Of a DNA stretch of 64,000 bases, positions 34,356-42,277 are shown piece after piece. Origin of the DNA: CANQBR01 sp964641395 (GTDB lineage Bacteria; Bacillota; Negativicutes; Acidaminococcales; Acidaminococcaceae); the NCBI GenBank assembly GCA_964641395.1, contig CAZXKQ010000007.1:8848-72847 (forward strand), given 5' to 3'. Each line of letters begins with the position of its first letter. The stretch's first letter is position 1. A model generated the notes under the pieces. That model had not been told where the DNA came from. It did not search any database and saw only the letters and a program-made list of their open reading frames with translations. The translations under genes and the position numbers were made by a program.

Positions 34356-34514
34356 CTGGCGCACCAGGGTTTCGCACCTAAGAGGTCGACCGCTCTACGC
34401 TGAAGGCCGCCTCTGCCTTCCTAAGGCTAGGCAGCAGGCTTGTTGGCAGGCTGGCGTCCCAAGCAGGGGCTGTGTGGGGTGGGCGTACACATTCCGTCAC
34501 TCGCGGAAACATGT

Positions 34515-34620
34515 AAAGAGTTAAGACCGTGACCTGACTTTGCTGAAAAGCATCACAGAGGCGTGACCGTTGCAGAATTCCACTGCATTCTCACCAGCAG
34601 AGCACCTCGGGGTGGGGGCA
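34515..34620 (-). promoter_or_regulatory. Cobalamin-riboswitch-like segment in mad leader (tentative)
   Basis: Minus-strand RNA contains, in order, CTGC-TGGTGAGAAT-GCAG (compare L4 GGTGAGAAT), ACGGTCACGCCTCTGTGA (compare the core CGGTCGCGCCACTGTGA) and AAAGTCAGGTCAC (compare the B12 box AGTCAGGATACC). The order and spacing fit a short cobalamin riboswitch, but the invariant A of the CCACTGT core is T and the box is imperfect. It may be a divergent riboswitch or an unrelated structured RNA. The remaining 34233-34976 sequence holds no convincing ORF. Confidence 0.35.
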
Positions 34621-34777
34621 GGCCACCGTGCCGCAGCTCCGCTGCCGCACTGGAAGGCTCCGCTAAGCGTCTTAATCACTTTCCTTTATTTTTCCCAACA
34701 ACTATCCAGCCAACACTCTCTTCACTCGCACCACTTCACTGCCGAACAACCATTGAGATAAGCCAGGCTCCGTCACC

Positions 34778-34821
34778 AAAACAAAAAAGGAGACTGAATG
34801 ACTCACGATCACTCAATCTCC
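34778..34821 (-). terminator. First leader terminator of the malonate operon
   Basis: 13-bp hairpin on the minus strand (GGAGATTGAGTGA with TCATTCAGTCTCC, loop 7 nt, two G-U pairs) followed by TTTTTTGTTTT. It lies only about 60-100 nt after the predicted transcription start, so it would release a short RNA unless read-through is allowed. Confidence 0.85.
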
Positions 34822-34884
34822 ACTATTGGTCATGTCGGTCTCACAGGGGGTAGCTCTCTCAGACTCTCGATCTCTATGGCCCAT

Positions 34885-34913
34885 ATTTTATCTAATAAGT
34901 CCCTCCTTGTCAA
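34885..34913 (-). promoter_or_regulatory. Malonate operon promoter
   Basis: On the minus strand a consensus TTGACA, 17 nt, TAAAAT. The predicted RNA starts near 34878 and opens with three AGAG units at 8-nt spacing before the first terminator. Confidence 0.9.
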
Positions 34914-34976
34914 GGGCTTTTTTGGCAAAAAATAAGGAAAAAGAGAACTAAAGGCAGGGGAAGCCCTCTCTGGCGG

Positions 34977-36014
34977 CTAGTCCTTCTCTGCCCCTTCTCC
35001 TCCGGCCTGGACCAGGTAGGTCCAGCCTCCCTCCTGGCGGATCTTCCCCTCCTTCAGCAGGTGGCCCAGGGCCCGTTTGAAGGCGGCCTTGGAGAGGTCG
35101 AACCTTTGCTTGATGATCTCCGGCGGGGTGCCGTCCCCGTAGGGCATGCTGCCGCCCCGCTGCTGCAAAAAGGCCTCTAAGCGGCGGGCGTCTAGGTAGA
35201 GGGCGTCCTCCTTAGGCGGCCGCAGGGAAGCGTTCACCCGGCCGTCCGGGCGGAGGAAGGTGGCCCGGCACTGCACCTTCTGGCCGAAGTCCAGCCTGCC
35301 CCCCGGCACCTGGTCCCGATGGAGGAAGACTACGTAGCGCTCCTTGGTAAAGAGGAAGAAGCCCTCCGGCACGATGTTGTAGACGATGCCTTCCAGCCTG
35401 TCCCCCACCCGGACGGCGGTGGCAGGCTTGGCGGCCCGCTGCAAGTCTTCCTCCACCCGCATGGTGACCGCAGGCCGGCCGCTCTTATCCCGATACAGCT
35501 TCACCCACACCAGCTGGCCGGGGCTCACATAGCCCCGCATCTCGCTGTAGGGGAGGAAGACCCCCCGCTCTCCGCCTAGGTCCACGAAGCCCCCGTCCTT
35601 GGTGACGCTGAGGACCTTGGCATAGGTGAGCTGGCCCTCCTTCAGCTTGGGCAGCTTCATGCTGGCCGTCAAGCGCTTGGCCGGATCCAGGTACAGGTAG
35701 ACCCGCACCTGCTGGCCCACCTCCACCGGGGCGGTCTGCTGGAAGCGGTGGAGCAGGATGTCGTCAGAGGTGTTGCCGGTGCCTGCGTCTAAAAAGGCGC
35801 CGTTTTCGTCTACCCGGGCCACGGTGAGGGTCACTACGTCCCCCGGCCTGGCGCCGCCGGCCCGCAGCGGCCCCTCTTCTGTTGTTGTCGGGGCCGGACC
35901 TGGGGGAGCAGCCGGCCGCCGGCCCTGCCGCGACCCTCTTCCCTCAGAGGCTGCCGGCCTGGGCCCTGGGGCCCTGTCCTGGGGTCTGCCGCCCCGCCTC
36001 GTTCTCTCCTGCAT
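34977..36014 (-). CDS. cvfB: CvfB-family S1-domain RNA-binding protein
   Basis: 345 residues. The first 60 or so residues are Arg/Pro/Gly-rich and disordered, an unusual extension. Tandem S1-like OB domains follow (DVVTLTVARVDENGAFLDAG, LTYAKVLSVTKDGGFVDLGGERGVFLPYSEM, DRLEGIVYNIVPEGFFLFTK) and then a C-terminal winged helix (YGDGTPPEIIKQRFDLSKAAFKRALGHLLKEGKI). CvfB (YitL) binds RNA and affects virulence or translation in Bacillota. It ends the nadD-yqeK-LCP-rsfS run. Confidence 0.9.
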   Translation of the reverse strand: MQERTRRGGRPQDRAPGPRPAASEGRGSRQGRRPAAPPGPAPTTTEEGPLRAGGARPGDVVTLTVARVDENGAFLDAGTGNTSDDILLHRFQQTAPVEVGQQVRVYLYLDPAKRLTASMKLPKLKEGQLTYAKVLSVTKDGGFVDLGGERGVFLPYSEMRGYVSPGQLVWVKLYRDKSGRPAVTMRVEEDLQRAAKPATAVRVGDRLEGIVYNIVPEGFFLFTKERYVVFLHRDQVPGGRLDFGQKVQCRATFLRPDGRVNASLRPPKEDALYLDARRLEAFLQQRGGSMPYGDGTPPEIIKQRFDLSKAAFKRALGHLLKEGKIRQEGGWTYLVQAGGEGAEKD

Positions 36015-36371
36015 CTATTGCTCCTCAGCCGGGCTGTAGGCTTCCGAGGGGGCGTCGGCCCACAGCTGCTCCAAGTTGTAAAAATCCCGCTCCTCTTCTA
36101 AGAAGATGTGGGCCACCACGTCGCCGTAGTCCAACAGCACCCAGCTTCCCTGGTCATAGCCTTCCTTGTGCAGGGGGTAGAGCCCCTCCTGGGCCAGTTC
36201 GTCCTCAATATTGTCCACTATGGCCCGGGTGAGGATGTTATTAGGGGCGCTGCCGATTACGAAGTAGTCGGTGACCGGGGAGAGCCCCTGTACGTCTAAA
36301 ATCAAGACATCCGCCGCCTTCTTGGCGTCGGCGTAGTGGGCGATCTTTCTAGCTAGTTCCTTGCTTTCCAT
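36015..36371 (-). CDS. rsfS: Ribosomal silencing factor RsfS
   Basis: 118 residues (ELARKIAHYADAKKAADVLI, DVQGLSPVTDYFVIGSAPN, GYDQGSWVLLDYGDVVAHIF). It binds L14 and blocks subunit joining when nutrients are scarce. Placed in the usual nadD-yqeK-rsfS neighbourhood, here with an LCP gene inserted. Confidence 0.95.
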   Translation of the reverse strand: MESKELARKIAHYADAKKAADVLILDVQGLSPVTDYFVIGSAPNNILTRAIVDNIEDELAQEGLYPLHKEGYDQGSWVLLDYGDVVAHIFLEEERDFYNLEQLWADAPSEAYSPAEEQ

Positions 36372-36418
36372 CTTCTCTAACCTCCTGTGTATGGCTCAGC
36401 CTCTCTCTTCTATACCTG

Positions 36419-37537
36419 CTACTGTTCCTTGCCTTCTTTATTCTCCTTACCGTCGGCTTTTTCCTGCCCTTGGGGGTCTGGCAGGTAGGGTATGCCTAGC
36501 TCGTCCAGGCTTTTCCGCACCGACTCCCTGTCCACCGCCCAGTAGCTGATGCCGCTGCTGTCGTCAAAGCGGCCGTAGAGCATGCAGCTCTTCACCGTGC
36601 TGTCGCCAAAAAGCTTGAAGCTGTTGGCCGCCTTCAGCATGGTCAGGGTGTCCAGGTCCGTCTCCACGTACTTCTCCAAGGTGGCCAGCAGGCTGCCGAT
36701 ATTGGTCAGGTTCTGGACGGACACCAGCTGCTTGGCGGCCGCCTTGAGGAACTTCTGCTGCCGCTGCACCCGGCCTATGTCCCCCAGCTCGTCGCTGCGG
36801 AAGCGGACGTACTTCCCCGCCAGCTTGCCGTCCATGTGCTGGGAGCCCTTCTTGATGTCGATCACCAGGTCTGCGTAGGGATCCTCGTAGTGCATGTCGT
36901 TTTCTACGTAGAGGTCCACCCCGCCGATCTGGTCCACCACGTCGATGAAGCCCTGCCAGTTGGCCAGGGCGTAGTAGTGGACGGGCACTTCCAGCAGCTG
37001 CTCCACCGTCTGCTTGGCCATGATGACCCCGCCGAAGGTGTAGGCGGAGTTGATCTTGGAAGGATCCCGGTGGCCGGGCAGCACTACCCGGGTGTCCCTG
37101 GGGATGGAGAGGATGCCCACCTGGTCCCCCTTAGGGTCGAAGCTGAGGAGGAGGATGGCGTCTGTACGCTTAGGCTCGCTTTCAGCCGCCTCGCTGTCCC
37201 CGTCGTCGATGCCCAGCAGCAGCACGTTGATCCGCTGGTTGAGCCGCTCGGAGCCAGCCATCTTCTGGCCTAGCTCCGTCTTGGCCCCGGCAGGCTTCTC
37301 CCCCTGGCCCATCTGCTGGGCGGCAGGGTGGAGGAGGCCGTAGAGCAGCACGGTGCCCTTGAAGATGCCCCAGGCCAGGGCCGCTACGATGACCAGGCAC
37401 AGCACTACCCGGCCCCAGCGCACCTTCTTCCGCACCCGGTGAGGGGGCCTGGGGCCACCCTCCCGCCCTTCAGGGCGTTCTTCCCGCTTTTCTTCCTGGA
37501 TCTCTTCCTGTTTTTCGTCCTGCTTGTCTTCGTCCAT
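36419..37537 (-). CDS. LytR-CpsA-Psr family wall ligase
   Basis: 372 residues. A charged Glu/Lys-rich cytosolic N-terminus (about 1-40) precedes one transmembrane helix (VLCLVIVAALAWGIFKG near 47) and an external LCP domain with NVLLLGIDDGDSE near 103, RTDAILLLSFDP, ILSIPRDTRVVLPGH near 143 and RFRSDELGDIGRVQRQQKFL near 245. It transfers polymers such as teichoic-like or capsular glycans from lipid carriers to peptidoglycan or cell-surface partners. Confidence 0.93.
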   Translation of the reverse strand: MDEDKQDEKQEEIQEEKREERPEGREGGPRPPHRVRKKVRWGRVVLCLVIVAALAWGIFKGTVLLYGLLHPAAQQMGQGEKPAGAKTELGQKMAGSERLNQRINVLLLGIDDGDSEAAESEPKRTDAILLLSFDPKGDQVGILSIPRDTRVVLPGHRDPSKINSAYTFGGVIMAKQTVEQLLEVPVHYYALANWQGFIDVVDQIGGVDLYVENDMHYEDPYADLVIDIKKGSQHMDGKLAGKYVRFRSDELGDIGRVQRQQKFLKAAAKQLVSVQNLTNIGSLLATLEKYVETDLDTLTMLKAANSFKLFGDSTVKSCMLYGRFDDSSGISYWAVDRESVRKSLDELGIPYLPDPQGQEKADGKENKEGKEQ

Positions 37538-37539
37538 GC

Positions 37540-38181
37540 CTATCGCTCCGTCCCGCCTTCCCCCGGCTCCCCGCCTGCCTCCTTGGCGGCCTTGGCCCCC
37601 TTGGCGGCTTTAAGGGTTGAGAGCAGCTGGTTATAACCGGCGATACAGTCAGGGTGGATGAAGCGGCCGTCGGCCACCAGATGGTTGATAGTGTAGCCGT
37701 AGGCGGCCAGCAGGGCCCGGTCCAGATCCTGGAAGCTCAGGCGGCGCACATCCTCCGCCCACTCACAGTCCCGGCCAGGCTCGATCAAGTCGGCTAGGAA
37801 GACCAGCTTGGCCAGGCGGCTCATGTTGGGGGCGCCAGTGGTGTGGTAGCGGATGCCCGCCAGGATCTCCTCATCCTCCACCCCGTACTTAGTCCTAGCA
37901 TAGTAGGCCCCTAGCTTCTGGTGCAACAGGATGGGCTGCTGCTCCTCGATAGGCTCCAGCGCCAGTCCCAGCTTTTTCGCCAGGGCGGGGCTGGCCTTGC
38001 TGCCCACCTCCCGGCCGCAGTCGTGGAGCAGGGCGCAGACACCCACCTGCTGCTGCTCCGCCGGGCTTAGGCCGTAGTGGACGGCCAGGGCCCCGGCCGT
38101 CTTGTACACCGCCAGGGAGTGCTTGTAGCGCTTAGGTGGCAAGGACTCCTTCAGCAGGGCGGCCATCGCTTCTATCTCCAT
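37540..38181 (-). CDS. yqeK: YqeK-family HD phosphohydrolase
   Basis: 213 residues. HD motifs are HSLAVYKTAGALA near 21, LLHDCGRE near 51 and IRYHTTGAPNM near 108. YqeK proteins hydrolyse symmetrical Ap4A. The 3' neighbour of nadD, as in most Bacillota. Translation starts 1 nt after the nadD stop. The C-terminus has an added Lys/Ala/Gly-rich tail. Confidence 0.92.
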   Translation of the reverse strand: MEIEAMAALLKESLPPKRYKHSLAVYKTAGALAVHYGLSPAEQQQVGVCALLHDCGREVGSKASPALAKKLGLALEPIEEQQPILLHQKLGAYYARTKYGVEDEEILAGIRYHTTGAPNMSRLAKLVFLADLIEPGRDCEWAEDVRRLSFQDLDRALLAAYGYTINHLVADGRFIHPDCIAGYNQLLSTLKAAKGAKAAKEAGGEPGEGGTER

Positions 38182-38182
38182 A

Positions 38183-38806
38183 TTACTCTCCCCTATACAG
38201 GCCTGTTCGGTATATATAAGACTCTACAGCGGCAGGCACCAGGCCGGCCAGGCTCTCCCCCCGGGCCACCGCCTGGCGGATCTGGGTGCTGGATATGTCG
38301 TAGGCAGGGGTGGCCAAGGTCAGGATGCGGCCTGCCCTAGCCGCGGCCAAGAGGGGTCCCAGTCCGTCTAACTCCTCCTGGTAGCCCGGCCGGCCGGCGG
38401 CCACGAAGACGGCCAACTGCAGCTGTTCCTGGATGCAATGCCAGGTAGGCAGCTGGCTGAGGCTGTCGGCCCCGATGATGAAGTAGAGCTGCCGTCCTGG
38501 GTAGAGGCTGCGCAGCTGCCGCAGGCTGTCCACCGTGTAGGACACGCCGGAGCGGCGCAGCTCTATGTCGCTGAGGGCGAAGAGAGGGTGGCCGGCTATG
38601 GCCAGCCGCACCATCTCGTAGCGGGCAGGGGCGGGGGCGCAGCGCAGGCCCTGCTTGTGGGGGGCCACTGCCGCCGGCAGGAAGAGCACCTGCTCCAAGC
38701 CCAGCTGCTCCGCCACCGCCTGGGCCATGGCCAGATGGCCTAGATGAACGGGGTCAAAGGTTCCCCCCAGGATGCCTAAACTGCCTGCCATGGGCTCCGC
38801 CTCCAT
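38183..38806 (-). CDS. nadD: Nicotinate-nucleotide adenylyltransferase
   Basis: 207 residues. GILGGTFDPVHLGHLAMAQ near residue 10 holds the GxFxPxHxGH motif, and ISSTQIRQAVARGES near 170 is the ISSTxIR motif. It makes nicotinate adenine dinucleotide. First gene of the nadD-yqeK-LCP-rsfS-cvfB run. Confidence 0.96.
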   Translation of the reverse strand: MEAEPMAGSLGILGGTFDPVHLGHLAMAQAVAEQLGLEQVLFLPAAVAPHKQGLRCAPAPARYEMVRLAIAGHPLFALSDIELRRSGVSYTVDSLRQLRSLYPGRQLYFIIGADSLSQLPTWHCIQEQLQLAVFVAAGRPGYQEELDGLGPLLAAARAGRILTLATPAYDISSTQIRQAVARGESLAGLVPAAVESYIYRTGLYRGE

Positions 38807-38816
38807 TAGGTCTCAA

Positions 38817-38999
38817 CTAATTATAACAAGGGCACAGCCATCTTACAAGGGTTTGCAAAATAATCACTATCCCGGCCAGGAGGAGCAGGGCCTTGGCCCT
38901 GTCCTTGAGATCAAAAACAGTTTTAGGCCTCCTTAGAAAATCTAAGCAGGCCCTTAGGTAGGCTGTGAGTTTGAGCTTCGGCCGGCCCTCCCTACTCAT
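38817..38999 (-). CDS. Possible 60-residue single-helix membrane protein
   Basis: 60 residues, basic N-terminus, then an amphipathic segment and one hydrophobic helix (ALLLLAGIVIILQTLVRWL near the end). Its ATG overlaps the stop region of the permease gene upstream. No homologue recognised and no separate ribosome site is convincing, so it could be an unused frame. Confidence 0.35.
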   Translation of the reverse strand: MSREGRPKLKLTAYLRACLDFLRRPKTVFDLKDRAKALLLLAGIVIILQTLVRWLCPCYN

Positions 39000-40206
39000 A
39001 GCGGAGGGCGTCTATGGGATCCAGCAGGGCCGCCTTGCGGGCCGGGTAGATACCGAAGAAGAGGCCTATGCCCACAGAGAAGACTACGGCGATCAGGATG
39101 GCCGCCCCGGAGATCACCGTGTTCCAGCCGGCGAAGTTGCTGATGCAGATGCTGGCCGTCACCCCTAGCACCACCCCGAAGAAGCCGCCGATGATGCCGA
39201 TGACCATGGCCTCCATCAGGAACTGGAGCAGGATGTTGTTATAGGTGGCCCCCAGGGCCTTGCGGATGCCTATCTCCCTGGTCCGCTCCGTCACCGAGAC
39301 CAGCATGATGTTCATAATGCCTATGCCCCCCACCAGGAGGCTGATGGCGGCTATGCAGCCTAGGAGCATGGTGATGCTGTTAGCCGTCTCCATCATAGTG
39401 TCCATCACCGCCGCCATGTTGCCTACGGTGAAGTCGTCATCGTCCCCCTCCCGGATCTTGTGCCGGTTCCGCAGCACCTGCTCCACCTCTGCCTGGACGT
39501 CGTTGATGACGTTTTCGTTGGCCGCCTGGACGGTGATCCGCTGCACATGGGTGATGCCCATCATCCGGCTCTGGGCGGTGGTCAGGGGGATGAAGACGAT
39601 GTCGTCCTGGTCCATGCCCATGCCGGACTGGCCCTTGCTCTTCAACAGGCCGATGACCTGGAAGGGGGCCCTGTTCACCCGCATGATCTGGCCCACCGGG
39701 TCGCTGCCGGGAAAGAGGGCGTCGGCCACCGTCTTGCCGATGATGGCCACCCGGTTACGGCTGTTGATGTCCCGCTGGTAGAAGAAGCGGCCCTCGCTGA
39801 CCTCGTAGTTCTGGATGGAAAAGTTGGCGGGGGTGGTGCCCTCCACCCGGCTGGTCCAGTTTTGGTTCCCCACTACCAGCTGGTAGGTGCGGGAGACGCT
39901 GGCGGTAATGCCGGCGATATTGTCCACCTGCTGCTCAATGGCGGCAGCATCGTCCCAGGTCAGCCGGGCTCCCTCCCCGGCGGCTATGCGGGCGCCGCTG
40001 GCGGTACGGCCGCCGCTGGTGATGATCAACAGGTTGCTGCCTAGGCGGGAGATGTTGTCCTTGATGTTTTCCTTCACCCCTAGGCCCAGGCCTACCATGG
40101 CGATGACGGCGCCTACGCCGATGATGATGCCCAGCAGGGTCAGGAAGGTGCGCATCTTGTTGCTCAGCATCCCTTCCAGGGCCATCTTGACCGACTCATT
40201 CAGCAT
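38992..40206 (-). CDS. MacB-type ABC transporter permease
   Basis: 404 residues. The MacB/FtsX layout is visible: TM1 near 25 (TFLTLLGIIIGVGAVIAMVG), an extracellular MacB periplasmic-core domain (60-280), then three C-terminal helices (GCIAAISLLVGGIGIMNIMLVSVTERTREIGIRKALGA, LMEAMVIGIIGGFFG, AAILIAVVFSVGIGLFFGI). Paired with the ATPase and the membrane-fusion protein upstream it exports peptides, lipids or antibiotics. Confidence 0.93.
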   Translation of the reverse strand: MLNESVKMALEGMLSNKMRTFLTLLGIIIGVGAVIAMVGLGLGVKENIKDNISRLGSNLLIITSGGRTASGARIAAGEGARLTWDDAAAIEQQVDNIAGITASVSRTYQLVVGNQNWTSRVEGTTPANFSIQNYEVSEGRFFYQRDINSRNRVAIIGKTVADALFPGSDPVGQIMRVNRAPFQVIGLLKSKGQSGMGMDQDDIVFIPLTTAQSRMMGITHVQRITVQAANENVINDVQAEVEQVLRNRHKIREGDDDDFTVGNMAAVMDTMMETANSITMLLGCIAAISLLVGGIGIMNIMLVSVTERTREIGIRKALGATYNNILLQFLMEAMVIGIIGGFFGVVLGVTASICISNFAGWNTVISGAAILIAVVFSVGIGLFFGIYPARKAALLDPIDALRYE

Positions 40207-40909
40207 AGGTCCACTCCCCCTTCAGGATGCGGTCATCGCTGCTCAGCTTCCCGTCCCGCATGATCAGCACCCGTTTAGTCTGGCGGGCAATGTCCGGCTC
40301 GTGGGTGACCATCACCACCGTCTTGCCCTCTTCGTTCAGGTTTTTAAAGATGTCCATGATCTCGTAGCTGGACTTGGTGTCCAAGTTGCCGGTAGGCTCA
40401 TCGGCCATGATGATGGCGGGATTGTTGATCAGGGCCCGGGCGATGGCCACCCGCTGCCGCTGGCCGCCGCTCATCTCCGTAGGCCTGTGGTCCAGCCTGC
40501 CCCCTAGGCCCACGGCGGTGAGGGTCTGCTTGGCCCGCTCCATCCTCTCCTCCTCCTCCACCCCGGCGTAGATGAGGGGCAGGGCCACATTGGCCTGGGC
40601 CGTCAGCTTGCTGAGCAGGTTGAAGTTTTGGAAGACGAAGCCGATCTTGGCGTTGCGGGTGCGGGCCAGCTCATCGTCGTTGTAGCCGGCTATCTCCTTG
40701 CCGTCTAGGTAGTACTCCCCGGAGGTGGGCCTATCCAGGCAGCCCAGGATGTTCATCATGGTGCTTTTGCCGCTGCCGGAAGGGCCCATGATGGAGGTGA
40801 ACTCGCCGAACTCGATCTTCACATTGACGTGGAAGAGGGCGTGGACCAGGCTGTCCCCCATCACATAGGTCTTCATAATGTCCTTTAGCTCTATCACTAC
40901 GGCGCTCAT
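40196..40909 (-). CDS. MacB-type ABC transporter ATPase
   Basis: 237 residues. Walker A GPSGSGKSTMMN near 43, the MacB/LolD-class FVFQNFNLLSKLTAQANVALPL Q-loop near 92, signature MSGGQRQRVAIARALI near 144 and Walker B IIMADEPTGNLDT. Overlaps the permease start by 11 nt. Confidence 0.95.
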   Translation of the reverse strand: MSAVVIELKDIMKTYVMGDSLVHALFHVNVKIEFGEFTSIMGPSGSGKSTMMNILGCLDRPTSGEYYLDGKEIAGYNDDELARTRNAKIGFVFQNFNLLSKLTAQANVALPLIYAGVEEEERMERAKQTLTAVGLGGRLDHRPTEMSGGQRQRVAIARALINNPAIIMADEPTGNLDTKSSYEIMDIFKNLNEEGKTVVMVTHEPDIARQTKRVLIMRDGKLSSDDRILKGEWTYAE

Positions 40910-40954
40910 CTCGCCCCTCCCCTGTGCTGCCTCTTGCTCCCTCTCAGCCCTGCC

Positions 40955-42031
40955 TTAGAGCCGGATGGGCCGGCGCTGCTGGTTGGTCTGCTTGGCCACC
41001 GCCTTGCGGGCCAGGAGGGTCTCCCCCTCCTTCAGTTCCGGGGCGGTGACGCTGACCTCGCTGTCGTTGGAGAGGCCCACGCTGACGTTGACCCGGCGGG
41101 TCTCCTTGGTCTCCTTATTGTAAACCAGCACGTAGCTCTGCTTGTTCTCCCGGTAGATGCAGTTGGTAGGCACCATCATGGTGTCGGCGGCCTCGGAGAC
41201 GATGATCTCCGTACGGGCGGTCATGGTGGGCAGCAGCTTGCCCCTGGCATCGTCCACGTCTACATATACCTTGTAGTAGACTACGTTGTTCTCCGTCTGG
41301 GCGGCCCTGCTCACCGAGCGCACCTTGCCGGTAAAGGTTTCTTCGCTGTAGGCGTCCACGGTGAAGCGCACCTTCTGGCCTGCTACCACCTGGCCGATGT
41401 CGGTCTCGTCCACCAAGGTTTCGATCTGCATCTTATCCAGGGTGGCTACGGACATGATGACCTGGGGAGTGCTGATACCGGAGCTGATGGTCTGGCCTAC
41501 CGGGGTAGGCTTGCCGATGATGTAGCCGTCAATGGGAGTGACGATGACCGTATCCTCCACATCGGACACCGCCTTCTCGTAGGCGTTGCGGGCCACCAGG
41601 TAGTCCGCATAGACGGTGTCGTATTCCGACTGGGAGACGGCCCCCTGGCTCAGCAGGTTCTCGTAGCGCAGGTACTGGACCTCCGCCAGGTCCAGCCGGG
41701 CCTTGTTCTGGAGCATGGTGGCCTCCAAGGCGGTGGCATCCAGCCGCACCAGCACGTCCCCGGCCTTCACGTGCTGGTTCTCCTCTACCAGCACCTCTAC
41801 GATCCTGCCGGTGATCTTGGAGCTGATGTCTACGTTGTCCACGGCGCTGAGGCTGCCGGTGGCGGAGATGCTCTTCACCAGGCTGCCCTTGGTGACGGTG
41901 CCCACCTTGACCGCCTCCTCCGGCAGCTGGTTGCTCCTGTAGTATTCATAACCGCCCCAGGCTGCCGCCAACAGGACTATGGCGGCGGCCACTAGGTATT
42001 TATTGCGATAAAAGAAGTTGTCAGCCATCAC
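40955..42031 (-). CDS. MacA-type membrane-fusion protein (HlyD/RND adaptor family)
   Basis: 358 residues. An N-terminal transmembrane helix (VAAAIVLLAAAWGGYEYY near 12) precedes a lipoyl-like half (GSLVKSISATGSL), a helical hairpin with KAGDVLVRLDATALEATMLQNKARLDLAEVQY, the second lipoyl half (VIVTPIDGYI) and beta-barrel and membrane-proximal domains. It links the ABC permease to the cell surface. A promoter TTAACC, 18 nt, TATAAT lies at about 42077-42106. Confidence 0.92.
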   Translation of the reverse strand: MMADNFFYRNKYLVAAAIVLLAAAWGGYEYYRSNQLPEEAVKVGTVTKGSLVKSISATGSLSAVDNVDISSKITGRIVEVLVEENQHVKAGDVLVRLDATALEATMLQNKARLDLAEVQYLRYENLLSQGAVSQSEYDTVYADYLVARNAYEKAVSDVEDTVIVTPIDGYIIGKPTPVGQTISSGISTPQVIMSVATLDKMQIETLVDETDIGQVVAGQKVRFTVDAYSEETFTGKVRSVSRAAQTENNVVYYKVYVDVDDARGKLLPTMTARTEIIVSEAADTMMVPTNCIYRENKQSYVLVYNKETKETRRVNVSVGLSNDSEVSVTAPELKEGETLLARKAVAKQTNQQRRPIRL

Positions 42032-42205
42032 TGCACCCCCGCTTGTTCAAAATTACTCCAGGCCGTCTACGTACCTATTATACTCCCTTCTTGGCTTCTA
42101 GGTTAACACTAGATTGTGTTATTTCTATGTTTTTCTCGCCTTTTTTCGTCTATAAGTAGGGATTTTTTTCTGGCCCCAGGCAGTAGGGCGGGAGGGGCCA
42201 AAAAA

Positions 42206-42231
42206 GACCTCCCAGTGTAAGCTGGAAGGTC
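42206..42231 (-). terminator. Terminator of the rpmE-glyA-dcd block
   Basis: GACCTTCCAGC...CTGGGAGGTC hairpin followed by TTTTTT on the minus strand, downstream of the deaminase stop. Confidence 0.85.
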
Positions 42232-42277
42232 TCGAACTGTTGGGAACCTTTTGCGCCGGGCCGGCCCTGCTCCAAGG

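Noticed and set aside
34361..34420. tRNA-like stretch on the minus strand (TTCAGCGTAGAGC... ending GGTGCGCCA)
   Set aside because: No complete cloverleaf, no matched acceptor stem and no TTCRA T-loop; more likely part of the leader RNA structure.
34563..34853. 96-codon plus-strand frame in the mad leader region
   Set aside because: No family resemblance or ribosome site; the region is better explained as minus-strand leader RNA.
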